From contig JAKATG010000002.1 of NCBI GenBank assembly GCA_021828105.1, positions 62,001 to 126,000 on the forward strand: a stretch of 64,000 nucleotides of DNA. The letters are read 5' to 3'. This DNA comes from Taklimakanibacter sp021828105. Lineage in GTDB: Bacteria > Pseudomonadota > Alphaproteobacteria > Rhizobiales > Aestuariivirgaceae. This document shows, piece by piece, positions 42,186 to 49,305 of the stretch; position 1 is the stretch's first letter; every line of letters starts with the position of its first letter. The notes under the pieces were generated by a model. That model was given only the letters and a program-made list of their open reading frames with translations. It did not search any database and had not been told where the DNA came from. The translations under genes were made by a program, and so were the position numbers.

Positions 42186-42569
42186 TCAAAACATCCCGTT
42201 CGGATTGGCGGCCTTCTCCGGCACGATCTGCAGGACATCCCAATGCTCGACGATCTTGCCGTCTTCATCGAGACGGAAGATGTCGATGCCGGCCCAGACA
42301 TGATCGCCGGGCCAGTCCTGCCGGCAGTGCAGCACTACCAGGTCCCCCTCGGCGATCACCCGCATGAACTCGACGCGCTTGCCCGGATAGTCGCGCGCCG
42401 CTTCCTCGAAATAGGCGACGAAGCCTTCCTTGCCGTCGGCGACGCCCGGATTGTGCTGGGTGTAATGGGCGCCCGCATAACGCTCGATCGCCTCGCGCGG
42501 CCGGCATTGGTTGAACATCAGGTCATAGAAGGCCATGACATTGCGCTTGTTGCGATCAAGATCGGACAT
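42186..42569 (-). CDS. SnoaL/NTF2-like domain protein
   Basis: A 127-residue cone-fold protein of the SnoaL-like group: NVMAFYDLMFNQCRPREAIERY, HYTQHNPGVADGKEGF, VIAEGDLVVLHCRQ, GIDIFRLDEDGKIVEHWDVLQ. These motifs are typical of small cyclase/isomerase-like or stress-related SnoaL proteins with no fixed activity. ATG at 42567-42569 was chosen (a GTG four codons earlier is possible). It starts 12 bases after the second XRE gene and may be the tail of the toxin-antitoxin transcript, though functionally it looks unrelated. Confidence 0.82.
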   Translation of the reverse strand: MSDLDRNKRNVMAFYDLMFNQCRPREAIERYAGAHYTQHNPGVADGKEGFVAYFEEAARDYPGKRVEFMRVIAEGDLVVLHCRQDWPGDHVWAGIDIFRLDEDGKIVEHWDVLQIVPEKAANPNGMF

Positions 42570-42581
42570 CGGCGTTTTCAC

Positions 42582-42917
42582 CTAGGCTGCCTTGGTCGCA
42601 GGGCGGCTGGCGCGGCGCGCCTTGTGACGCACAACGACGTCGACCTTGTAATCAAGCCGATCCAGGCAGCGCACGAGCCGGTCGATGGAGAACTTGCCAG
42701 TCCGCCCGGTGACAATGGCCGATATATCAGGCTGTTTCATGCCCAGAAGGCTGGCTGCCTTTGCCTGAGTCAGCCGCCGCCGCTTGATGATGGCGCGGAT
42801 CTCCCGCGCGAGCTTGGCCTTCAGCAGCTCTTCTTCCGGATTGTCAAAGCCGAGATCGGCGAACACATTGCCACTGCTCAATTCGGTGCCAGTATGTTCG
42901 CTCCTGAGCGTTCTCAT
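42582..42917 (-). CDS. XRE-family HTH protein, HigA-like (second antitoxin-like gene)
   Basis: A 111-residue protein with an XRE helix-turn-helix at about residues 48-72 (RLTQAKAASLLGMKQPDISAIVTG) and a C-terminal part LVRCLDRLDYKVDVVVRHK, the pattern of HigA-2-like antitoxins. Its N-terminal extension (about 40 residues) is not in the neighbour. ATG overlaps the first XRE gene's stop by four bases (42914-42917). It resembles the upstream XRE gene in HTH and C-terminal strand, suggesting duplication or stacked control. Confidence 0.85.
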   Translation of the reverse strand: MRTLRSEHTGTELSSGNVFADLGFDNPEEELLKAKLAREIRAIIKRRRLTQAKAASLLGMKQPDISAIVTGRTGKFSIDRLVRCLDRLDYKVDVVVRHKARRASRPATKAA

Positions 42918-43195
42918 GCGGCCTTCTTAATGTTCATCTCGACACGCATGCCAGCTGCCGCGACCATGTTCACCAATGTGTCTAGGCCGAAGAGATCGAT
43001 CTTGCCGCGCATAAGGTCCGAGATGCGTGGCTGAGTCACACCGAAAAGCTTGGCGGCCTCGGACTGGTTCAGTCCCTTAGCAGCGATATGATCCTTCAAC
43101 GCCATCATCAGCGCCGACCGGAGCTTCATGTTCTCTGCTTCGGCTGGAGTGTCGCTTATGGCGTCCCAGATGCTTTCGAAACGTTCATTGGTCAT
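42914..43195 (-). CDS. XRE-family antitoxin, HigA-like
   Basis: A 93-residue antitoxin-type protein with HTH at about residues 41-65 (GLNQSEAAKLFGVTQPRISDLMRGK) and the C-terminal FGLDTLVNMVAAAGMRVEM. It directly follows the RelE/HigB-like toxin gene with a four-base ATGA overlap (43192-43195), the reversed toxin-first order of higBA modules. It probably binds the toxin and the palindrome at 43541-43556 to repress the operon. Confidence 0.88.
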   Translation of the reverse strand: MTNERFESIWDAISDTPAEAENMKLRSALMMALKDHIAAKGLNQSEAAKLFGVTQPRISDLMRGKIDLFGLDTLVNMVAAAGMRVEMNIKKAA

Positions 43196-43524
43196 CGGTT
43201 CAATTCCTGCAGCAGGTCACGATAACGTTTGGCGGCGAGATCAAGATCGGGCTTGCTGGTTTTCTCTGTCTTCTTCTGGAAGCAATGCAGCACATAAACA
43301 GCATCGGCGAATTTTGCGACATAGATGACTCGAAAGGCTCCGGCTGCATCCTTTATTCTGATCTCCAGCACACCTTTCCCAATTGAATTTATTGGCTTCC
43401 AGTTGTCGGGCTCGCGGCCGTTCTGCACATGGTCCAGTTGATATCCAGCCTCTCGCCTTGCCGAACCCGGGAAGGCTCGCAGGTCGTCTAGAGTGCTTCC
43501 ACGGAATATGACATCCTTTGCCAC
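43192..43524 (-). CDS. RelE/HigB-like (Gp49 family) toxin
   Basis: A 110-residue protein of the phage-derived Gp49-like/HigB group, mRNA-cleaving toxins of type II systems. Family features are DLRAFPGSARREAGYQLDHVQNG, the GVLEIRIKDAAGAFRVIYVAKFADAVYVLHCF core, and QKKTEKTSKPDLDLAAKRYRDLL. The start is GTG at 43522-43524, with GGAG six bases upstream. First of three overlapping minus-strand genes. Base composition in the gap upstream is notably AT-rich compared with the rest of the window, consistent with an acquired module. Confidence 0.88.
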   Translation of the reverse strand: MAKDVIFRGSTLDDLRAFPGSARREAGYQLDHVQNGREPDNWKPINSIGKGVLEIRIKDAAGAFRVIYVAKFADAVYVLHCFQKKTEKTSKPDLDLAAKRYRDLLQELNR

Positions 43525-43540
43525 CTAATACTCCAGGTCT

Positions 43541-43556
43541 ATACAAAATTTTGTAT
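43541..43556. promoter_or_regulatory. Perfect palindrome ATACAAAATTTTGTAT, probable TA operator
   Basis: A 16-base perfect inverted repeat 17 bases before the toxin start, in AT-rich DNA. Position and form fit an autoregulatory operator for the XRE antitoxin(s). Confidence 0.65.
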
Positions 43557-43609
43557 GGAATAGCAACCATGCCCCTAAAACGGGCATGTCCAAAACAAGA
43601 ACGCTACTA

Positions 43610-43615
43610 TATAAT
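43610..43615 (+). promoter_or_regulatory. Predicted -10 element (TATAAT) for nrdJ
   Basis: A perfect TATAAT 28 bases before the nrdJ ATG; the -35 match is poor (TGTCCA at 17 bases). An ATGCCC/GGGCAT hairpin (43568-43586) lies just upstream. There is no room for a cobalamin riboswitch. Confidence 0.45.
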
Positions 43616-43643
43616 GGATAGATCGTCAGTCAGCGAGTAGCCG

Positions 43644-45956
43644 ATGTCCGCCAGCGAGCAGAGTTTCCTCGACCCGATCTCGGCCGAGATCTGGGACATG
43701 AAATACCGCTTCAAGCGTCCCGACGGGGCGGCCGTCGATGCGACGGTGGAAGCGAGCTGGAAACGCGTGGCGCAAGCGGTGGCCGAAGCCGAGAAGCCCG
43801 GGATCCGAGCCAAATGGGCCAGGGCCTTCGAGGGCCTGCTCAAGGATTACCGCTACCTGCCTGCGGGACGCATCCTGTCGGGCGCCGGCACGGAACGCAA
43901 TGTCACCCTCTTCAACTGCTTCGTCATGGGCCGGATCGACGACTCGCTTTCCGGCATCTTCGATGCCTTGAAAGAGGCCGCCCTCACCATGCAGCAGGGC
44001 GGCGGCGTCGGCATGGATTTCTCGACGCTCAGGCCCAAGGGTGCGGCGGTCAAAGGTGTGGGCGCCGATGCCTCGGGCCCTTTGAGCTTCATGGATGTGT
44101 GGGATGCGATGTGCCGCACCATCATGTCGGCGGGCTCGCGCCGCGGCGCCATGATGGGCACCTTGCGCTGCGATCATCCCGATATCGAGGACTTCATCGC
44201 CGCCAAGGCCGATCCCCAGCGCCTGCGCATGTTCAACCTCTCGGTCCTCGTCACCGACGATTTCATGGCGGCGGTGAAGGAGGACAAGGACTGGCCTTTG
44301 GTCTTCGCAGGCCAAACCTACAAGACGGTGCGCGCGCGCAATTTGTGGGACCAGATCATGCGCTCGACTTACGATTATGCCGAGCCCGGCGTGATCTTCA
44401 TCGACCGCATCAACCAAGAGAACAATCTCAGCTATTGCGAGACGATCCAGGCGACGAATCCTTGCGGCGAACAGCCACTTCCGCCTTATGGTGCATGCCT
44501 CCTGGGTTCGGTCAATCTCGCCGCTCTCATCATTGATCCGTTCACGGATGAATCGCGACTCGATGAGAAGGAGCTCGAGCGCCTCGTGCCGCTGGCGATC
44601 CGCTTCATGGACGATGTCGTCGATGTCTCGAACTATCCCTTGCCCGAGCAGCGCCAGGAAGCGCTGGCGAAGCGGCGCATCGGGCTCGGGCTGACCGGGC
44701 TTGCCGATGCGCTCGCCATGTGCGGCCTGCGCTATGGCTCCGACGAGGCGGCGCGCCGGGCGGGCGAATGGATGGCGGAGATCGAGCGGCTGGCCTATCT
44801 CGCCAGCGCCGAGCTCGCGCGCGAGAAGGGAGCGTTTCCGCTCTATGACCGCGATGCCTATCTGGCCAATGGCCATGTGAGCAAGCTCAGCGCCGACATC
44901 AAGGCGGCGATCGCGAAACACGGCATCCGCAACGCGCTCCTCACCTCGATCGCGCCGACCGGCACCATCTCGCTCTTCGCCGGCAATGTGTCGAGCGGCA
45001 TCGAGCCCATTTTCTCGATCGCCTATGAGCGCAAGGTGCTGCAGCCCAATGGCGAGCGCGTGACCCAGAAGGTCGAGGATTACGCCGCGCGCCTCTGGCG
45101 CGGCCTCAAAGGCGCGGATGCGCCGCTGCCTGCCGCCTTCGTCACCACCAGCGACCTCAGCCCGCATGATCATCTCGTCATGCAGGCGGCGATCCAGCCT
45201 CATATCGATTCATCGATCTCGAAAACCATCAACTGCCCGCCCGATCTCTCCTTCGAGGCCTTCAAGGCGGTCTATCTCGAAGCCTATGAGCATGGGCTCA
45301 AGGGCTGCACCACCTTCCGGCCGAACGAGATCACGGGCTCGGTGCTGTCGCTCGGCGAGACGCCCAAGGCGGAGCCGGTGCAGGCGGCGCTGCCCTTGGA
45401 AGCGGTGCGCGATCCGGTGCTGCTGCGCGATTCCGGCGACGTCGTCTATATGAAGCAGCCTCTGGCCCGCCATGAGGTGCTGCCGGGCTTCACCTACAAG
45501 CTCAAATGGCCCGATTCCGATCACGCCATCTACATCACCATCAACGACATCCTGCAGGACGGCCGCCGCCGGCCCTTCGAGATCTTCATCAACTCGAAGA
45601 ACATGGAGCATTTCGCCTGGACGGTGGCGCTGACGCGCATGATCTCGGCGGTGTTCCGGCGCGGCGGCGATGTCTCCTTCGTGGTCGAGGAACTGAAAGC
45701 GGTGTTCGATCCGAGGGGCGGGCAGTGGATGGAAGGGCGCTATGTGCCGAGCCTGCTCGCCGCCATTGGCGGCATCATCGAACGGCACATGATCGATACC
45801 GGCTTCCTCATCAAGGCCGATGCCAGGCCAGCCCTGGCGCTCGCCGTCAATGACGAGAAGCGCGCCGCGCAATGCCCGCGTTGCGGCGAGGCGGCGCTCA
45901 TCTTCCAGGAAGGCTGCTCGACCTGCCTGAGCTGTGGCTATTCGAAATGCAGCTGA
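43644..45956 (+). CDS. nrdJ: Adenosylcobalamin-dependent (class II) ribonucleotide reductase
   Basis: NrdJ reduces ribonucleotides to deoxyribonucleotides using B12 to make a thiyl radical, with or without oxygen. The 770-residue protein has TLFNCFVMGRIDDSLSGIFDALKEAALTMQQGGGVGMDFS, SAGSRRGAMMGTLRCDHPDIEDFI, active-site loop ATNPCGEQPLPPYGACLLGSVNL, and a C-terminal CPRCGEA...CSTCLSCGYSKC cysteine-rich tail that re-reduces the site. No N-terminal ATP-cone is visible. ATG at 43644. A second, short uncharacterised gene follows 66 bases later on the same strand. Confidence 0.95.
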   Translation: MSASEQSFLDPISAEIWDMKYRFKRPDGAAVDATVEASWKRVAQAVAEAEKPGIRAKWARAFEGLLKDYRYLPAGRILSGAGTERNVTLFNCFVMGRIDDSLSGIFDALKEAALTMQQGGGVGMDFSTLRPKGAAVKGVGADASGPLSFMDVWDAMCRTIMSAGSRRGAMMGTLRCDHPDIEDFIAAKADPQRLRMFNLSVLVTDDFMAAVKEDKDWPLVFAGQTYKTVRARNLWDQIMRSTYDYAEPGVIFIDRINQENNLSYCETIQATNPCGEQPLPPYGACLLGSVNLAALIIDPFTDESRLDEKELERLVPLAIRFMDDVVDVSNYPLPEQRQEALAKRRIGLGLTGLADALAMCGLRYGSDEAARRAGEWMAEIERLAYLASAELAREKGAFPLYDRDAYLANGHVSKLSADIKAAIAKHGIRNALLTSIAPTGTISLFAGNVSSGIEPIFSIAYERKVLQPNGERVTQKVEDYAARLWRGLKGADAPLPAAFVTTSDLSPHDHLVMQAAIQPHIDSSISKTINCPPDLSFEAFKAVYLEAYEHGLKGCTTFRPNEITGSVLSLGETPKAEPVQAALPLEAVRDPVLLRDSGDVVYMKQPLARHEVLPGFTYKLKWPDSDHAIYITINDILQDGRRRPFEIFINSKNMEHFAWTVALTRMISAVFRRGGDVSFVVEELKAVFDPRGGQWMEGRYVPSLLAAIGGIIERHMIDTGFLIKADARPALALAVNDEKRAAQCPRCGEAALIFQEGCSTCLSCGYSKCS

Positions 45957-46022
45957 CGCAAAACCGGCGCGCCCTTCGTCATCAGGGTTGACAGCCAACG
46001 GCTATTGTTCTATCTTTGTTCC

Positions 46023-46502
46023 ATGTTGATTCATGGAACACCCCTCAGCATCCCCTTTTCCGGCGGCACCGAGACCGAGCCCCGCTTCTGGTACTGGCAT
46101 GGGGCGTCCGGGCGCCGCTACATCCATTCCGTCTACCGGCCGGAGACCTGCCCGCCGCTTCCGGGCGCCGTCTTCCTGGCGGTGAGGAGCCTCGGCAATC
46201 TGCGCACCGTGCTCGGCGCCGGGCGCTTCGCCGGGCTCTGGGACGTCAATATCCCGGCCGGCGATGCGGCCCATTGGGAGAGCCTCGGCGCCAATGAGAT
46301 CCATGTCCATTTGCTGAGCCGCGACGAGACGGAGGCGCGCCAGGTCGCCGCCGATCTCCAGGCGGCGCTCAAGGATGGTGCCGCGGCACCAGCCGGAAAG
46401 GCTGCCCAACTCGCTTTCGGACTACCCGACGCACAGAACAAGGAACCAGAGCGCCGAACCCACTCGACGGCGACCAGGACACCCGGCGCTCTGGCCGCGT
46501 AA
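46023..46502 (+). CDS. Hypothetical protein downstream of nrdJ
   Basis: A 159-residue protein that I do not recognise. It has no signal peptide or membrane segment. Residues 1-110 look globular (FWYWHGASGRRYIHSVYRP, GAVFLAVRSLGNLRTVLGAGRFAG, EIHVHLLSRDETEARQVAADLQAAL), followed by a low-complexity tail. The ATG at 46023 is preferred; an in-frame TTG stands 18 bases earlier. The position after nrdJ and an intrinsic terminator 22 bases later suggest a two-gene transcript, so a link with nucleotide reduction is possible but unproven. Confidence 0.7.
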   Translation: MLIHGTPLSIPFSGGTETEPRFWYWHGASGRRYIHSVYRPETCPPLPGAVFLAVRSLGNLRTVLGAGRFAGLWDVNIPAGDAAHWESLGANEIHVHLLSRDETEARQVAADLQAALKDGAAAPAGKAAQLAFGLPDAQNKEPERRTHSTATRTPGALAA

Positions 46503-46524
46503 GTTGTGTATTGCGTACGCCCCA

Positions 46525-46564
46525 GAGAGCGGGAAGTGCACGTCCCGCTCTCTCTTTCTTTTTG
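46525..46564 (+). terminator. Intrinsic terminator after the nrdJ unit
   Basis: 11-bp arms AGAGAGCGGGA/TCCCGCTCTCT (46525-46535, 46544-46554), 8-base loop, then CTTTCTTTTT. It ends the plus-strand nrdJ transcript just before the convergent chaC stop. Confidence 0.88.
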
Positions 46565-46573
46565 GGGCGACGA

Positions 46574-47206
46574 TCAAATCTTGAGCAGCGCGTGGGCGAG
46601 CTTCTCCAGCGGATGGTCGCGAATGCCGGCCTCGCGCAGATGCTGCACCGTGTTCAGCACATAGTCGGCGCATGAGCCCGACTGGCCATGGCCCTGGCGC
46701 ACATGATGGAGCTGGTCCTCGAGGCTCAGGCGGCCGGCATATTGCCGGTGCTCGCGGTTGACGGCGTAGAACAGCGCCGGCACCTTCAGCGCCTCATCAC
46801 TGAGCCGAGCCTCAGCCGGCTCGGCCTTTTCTTTGGGCGTTCCCTTATCGCCAAAGTCGAGCAACCCCGGATCGGGTCCGGGGCGGGCATTTGGCGGGGA
46901 ACGCTCTAAGAGGCGGACCGGCTTGGTGAGCTCGTGATACATGTTGGTCACCTGCTCGCGGGCGCGCAAATAGGTGGCCGTTTCCTCCCAGTCCGCATTG
47001 GCGATCTTGAAGGCGATGCCATGGCAAGTGCCGCCGATATCGAGGCCGAGCACCAGCCCCGGCCGGTCCGGCGTGCCGCGATACATATGGGAGAGCATGC
47101 ACAGGCTGCGGTGATAGCCATGGATCACGGCGCGCCGCCGCTCGGTGAAGCGGAAGCCCGGATTCCACATCAAAGACCCGTAGCCGAACACCCAATTTTC
47201 GTGCAT
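46574..47206 (-). CDS. chaC: ChaC-like gamma-glutamylcyclotransferase with repeat-derived insertion
   Basis: ChaC-type cyclotransferases release 5-oxoproline from gamma-glutamyl peptides, chiefly glutathione. The 210-residue protein starts MHENWVFGYGSLMWNPGFRF (the YGSLMW signature) and has LGLDIGGTCHGIAFKI, YLRAREQ, and GSCADYVLNTVQHLREAGI. Between VRLLE and KVPALFYAVNRE lies an extra Pro/Gly/charged stretch of about 35 residues with no counterpart in the family, and its DNA (46835-46906) is a copy of a bulged hairpin repeat. The reading frame is kept. ATG at 47204-47206; divergent from the DUF2125 gene. Confidence 0.9.
   Translation of the reverse strand: MHENWVFGYGSLMWNPGFRFTERRRAVIHGYHRSLCMLSHMYRGTPDRPGLVLGLDIGGTCHGIAFKIANADWEETATYLRAREQVTNMYHELTKPVRLLERSPPNARPGPDPGLLDFGDKGTPKEKAEPAEARLSDEALKVPALFYAVNREHRQYAGRLSLEDQLHHVRQGHGQSGSCADYVLNTVQHLREAGIRDHPLEKLAHALLKI
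46835..46906. repeat. Bulged hairpin element G inside chaC
   Basis: 72 bases, a multiple of three. The outer arms are GCGTTCCC (46837-46844) and GGGAACGC (46897-46904), with a one-sided TTAT bulge at 46845-46848. The inner arms are CGCCAAA/TTTGGCG (46849-46855, 46890-46896), and the loop holds a CCCCGGA/TCCGGGG sub-hairpin. 21 bases are identical to element E. Confidence 0.85.
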
Positions 47207-47242
47207 GGAGCCTTCTGTATCGTGAAGGAATTGGAACACGCA

Positions 47243-48205
47243 ATGGCTCAAAGCCAGAGACGGCCCTGGCCCATCATCCTGACGCTCATCGGCATCGTGC
47301 TCCTCGTCGTCCTGTGGTGCACCTATTGGGTCATCGCCTCGGGATTCGTGCGTAACACTTTCGAAAGCGAGCGCGCCAAGCTCAGCCGGCAAGGCATTGC
47401 GCTCGACTGCAAGGGGCTCAACTGGGGCGGCTTTCCCTTCCGCTTCGAGCGCGACTGCATCGAGCCCACGCTCACGCTCACCGGCGACAAGGTCGCGGCC
47501 AAGAACCTGCTCCTGGTGATGCAGGCCTATATGCCGAACCGCGCCATCGCGCTGATCGATGGTCCGGTCACCAGCTCTTCCGGCCTCACCGTCACCCATG
47601 AGCGCGCCATGGCGAGCGCGCGCTTCTCGAGCGAGCGCAACTGGCAGGCCTCGCTCGAAGTGCCAAAGCTCCAGGCGCAACCCTTCGGCAGCGCCGAGCG
47701 CCTCCTGGTCAGCGCCCGCGACACGGGCGGCGAGCGCCTCGATGTGGCGCTCGATGCGACGACCGCCGCCGTCCTGCTCGAGGCCGGCATTCTGCTCAAG
47801 CTCGACGAAGCATCGCTGCAAGCCAATGTGCCGCGCCAGGCGGTCGGCCGCGATCTGCTCAAGGCGCTGGCCGCCAGCGGCGAGAAGATCGGGATCGACA
47901 CGATACGACTGAAGAAGGGTGAGCTCATTGTCACAGCCAAGGGCGAGCTCGGCCTTGGCCCCACCGGCCATGTCGATGGCCGCCTCACCACCACCTCGAA
48001 CCGTCTCGATCTCCTGTTGGAAGAGTTCAAGCAGGATTTCGGCCTCAGCGACAAGGATGCGCAGACGCTCGCCACCATGATCGGCCTGTTGCAGCCCGGC
48101 AAGACCACCGACATCACGCTCGATCTCATCGCCAAGGACGGCAAGCTCTATTGGGGTCCGGTGAAGCTTACTGAATTGCCACCTTTAACCCTCGCCCCGC
48201 TTTAG
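47243..48205 (+). CDS. DUF2125 domain membrane-anchored protein
   Basis: A 320-residue protein with one N-terminal transmembrane anchor (about residues 9-33, PWPIILTLIGIVLLVVLWCTYWVI) and a long beta-rich periplasmic domain typical of DUF2125 (GIALDCKGLNWGGFPFRFERDC, then VDGRLTTTSNRLDLLLEEF). The two cysteines around GFPFRFE are conserved in the family and may form a disulfide. The function is unknown; it is a rhizobial-type neighbour of the tyrC/hisC genes. Its last codons and TAG lie within a palindromic repeat (48188 onward), so the C-terminus TLAPL is repeat-encoded. Confidence 0.85.
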   Translation: MAQSQRRPWPIILTLIGIVLLVVLWCTYWVIASGFVRNTFESERAKLSRQGIALDCKGLNWGGFPFRFERDCIEPTLTLTGDKVAAKNLLLVMQAYMPNRAIALIDGPVTSSSGLTVTHERAMASARFSSERNWQASLEVPKLQAQPFGSAERLLVSARDTGGERLDVALDATTAAVLLEAGILLKLDEASLQANVPRQAVGRDLLKALAASGEKIGIDTIRLKKGELIVTAKGELGLGPTGHVDGRLTTTSNRLDLLLEEFKQDFGLSDKDAQTLATMIGLLQPGKTTDITLDLIAKDGKLYWGPVKLTELPPLTLAPL

Positions 48206-48391
48206 CGGGGAGAGGGAGGGGCCCATTGCGCAGCAATGGGAGGGTGAGGGGCCGGCTTCAGGATTGACACGCGCAGGCCAGATCACACCCGAAAGAACTG
48301 CAGAATAGAGGATCGTGAGTCCCACGCCCCTCACCCTCCCGCGCCTTCGCGCGGGCCCCTCCCTCTCCCCGCTTCGCGGGGCGAGGGGGTG
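48188..48391. repeat. Pair of inverted REP-like repeats at convergent gene ends
   Basis: Copy 1 (about 48188-48251) and copy 2 (about 48328-48391, opposite orientation) are of the CCCTCGCCCCGC...GGGAGAGGGAGGGGCCC...GGGTGAGGGG type. Copy 1 holds the stop of the DUF2125 gene and copy 2 the last 20 or so codons and stop of tyrC. Nothing else is seen in the 75 bases between. Confidence 0.85.
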
Positions 48392-49305
48392 TCCGGCCTT
48401 CTGCCGAAGTCTGGCGCCGCCGTCTCCTGCCCGGCGGCGATGATGCTGCGCCGGATCTCGCGCGAGCGCGTGAACAGGTTGAACAGCGTCTCGCCGTCGC
48501 CCCAGCGGATGGCGCGCTGCAGCACCGAGAGATCCTCCGAGAAGCGGCCCAACGTATCGAGCACCGCATCCTTGTTGTTGAGAAAGACGTCGCGCCACAT
48601 GGTCGGATCGGAGGCGGCGATGCGGGTGAAGTCGCGGAAGCCGCCGGCCGAGAATTTGATCACCTCGGAATTGGTCACGTCCTCGATGTCGGCCGCGGTG
48701 GCGACGATATTGTAGGCGATGAGATGCGGCAAATGGCTGGTGATGGCGAGCACCATGTCGTGGTGATCGGGGTTCATCTTCTCGACATTGGAGCCTGAGG
48801 CGCGCCAGAATTTTTCCAGCCGTGCGACGGCCGCTGCATCGCTGTCGGGCAAGGGAGTGAGGATGCACCAGCGGTTGGTGAAGAGCTCGGCGAAACCCGA
48901 TTCGGGGCCCGACTGCTCGGTGCCCGCCACCGGATGGCCCGGAATGAAATGCACATTCGCCGGCATATGCGGCCCGACATCGCGCACCACCGCACCCTTG
49001 ACCGAGCCGACGTCGCTCACCGTGGCGCCGGCCTTCAGACGGGGCCCGATCTCCTCCGCCAGCTTGCCATAGGCGCCGAGCGGCGTGCACAAAATGACGA
49101 GATCGGCATCCTTCACCGCCTTGGCGGCACTCTCATGGATCTCATCGACAAGGCCGATGCGCCTGGCGGTCTCGCGCGTCTCAGCACTCCTGGCGTGGCC
49201 GGCGATGGTCTTCGCCAGCTTCTCGCGGCGGATGACATGCGCCAGCGACGAGCCGATGAGGCCTAAGCCGATCAGCGCCACGCGATCATAGAGGACGCCC
49301 GTCAT
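48331..49305 (-). CDS. tyrC: Prephenate/arogenate dehydrogenase
   Basis: Oxidatively decarboxylates prephenate and/or arogenate on the way to tyrosine. The 324-residue protein has the NAD fold VALIGLGLIGSSLA at the N-terminus, VILCTPLGAYGKLAEEI, the conserved GHPVAGTEQSGPESGFAELF, NPDHHDMVLAITSHLPHLIAY, and SAGGFRDFTRIAASDPTMW. The last ~20 residues (DTPSPREAGRGRGPREGAG) are translated from a REP-like repeat and are unlikely to be functional. ATG at 49303-49305 overlaps the hisC stop. Operon: chorismate mutase, hisC, tyrC. Confidence 0.93.
   Translation of the reverse strand: MTGVLYDRVALIGLGLIGSSLAHVIRREKLAKTIAGHARSAETRETARRIGLVDEIHESAAKAVKDADLVILCTPLGAYGKLAEEIGPRLKAGATVSDVGSVKGAVVRDVGPHMPANVHFIPGHPVAGTEQSGPESGFAELFTNRWCILTPLPDSDAAAVARLEKFWRASGSNVEKMNPDHHDMVLAITSHLPHLIAYNIVATAADIEDVTNSEVIKFSAGGFRDFTRIAASDPTMWRDVFLNNKDAVLDTLGRFSEDLSVLQRAIRWGDGETLFNLFTRSREIRRSIIAAGQETAAPDFGRRPDTPSPREAGRGRGPREGAGG

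Noticed and set aside
43570..43643. Cobalamin riboswitch upstream of nrdJ
   Set aside because: Only about 75 bases separate it from the TA operator and there is no B12-box-like sequence; the element needs roughly 200 nt.
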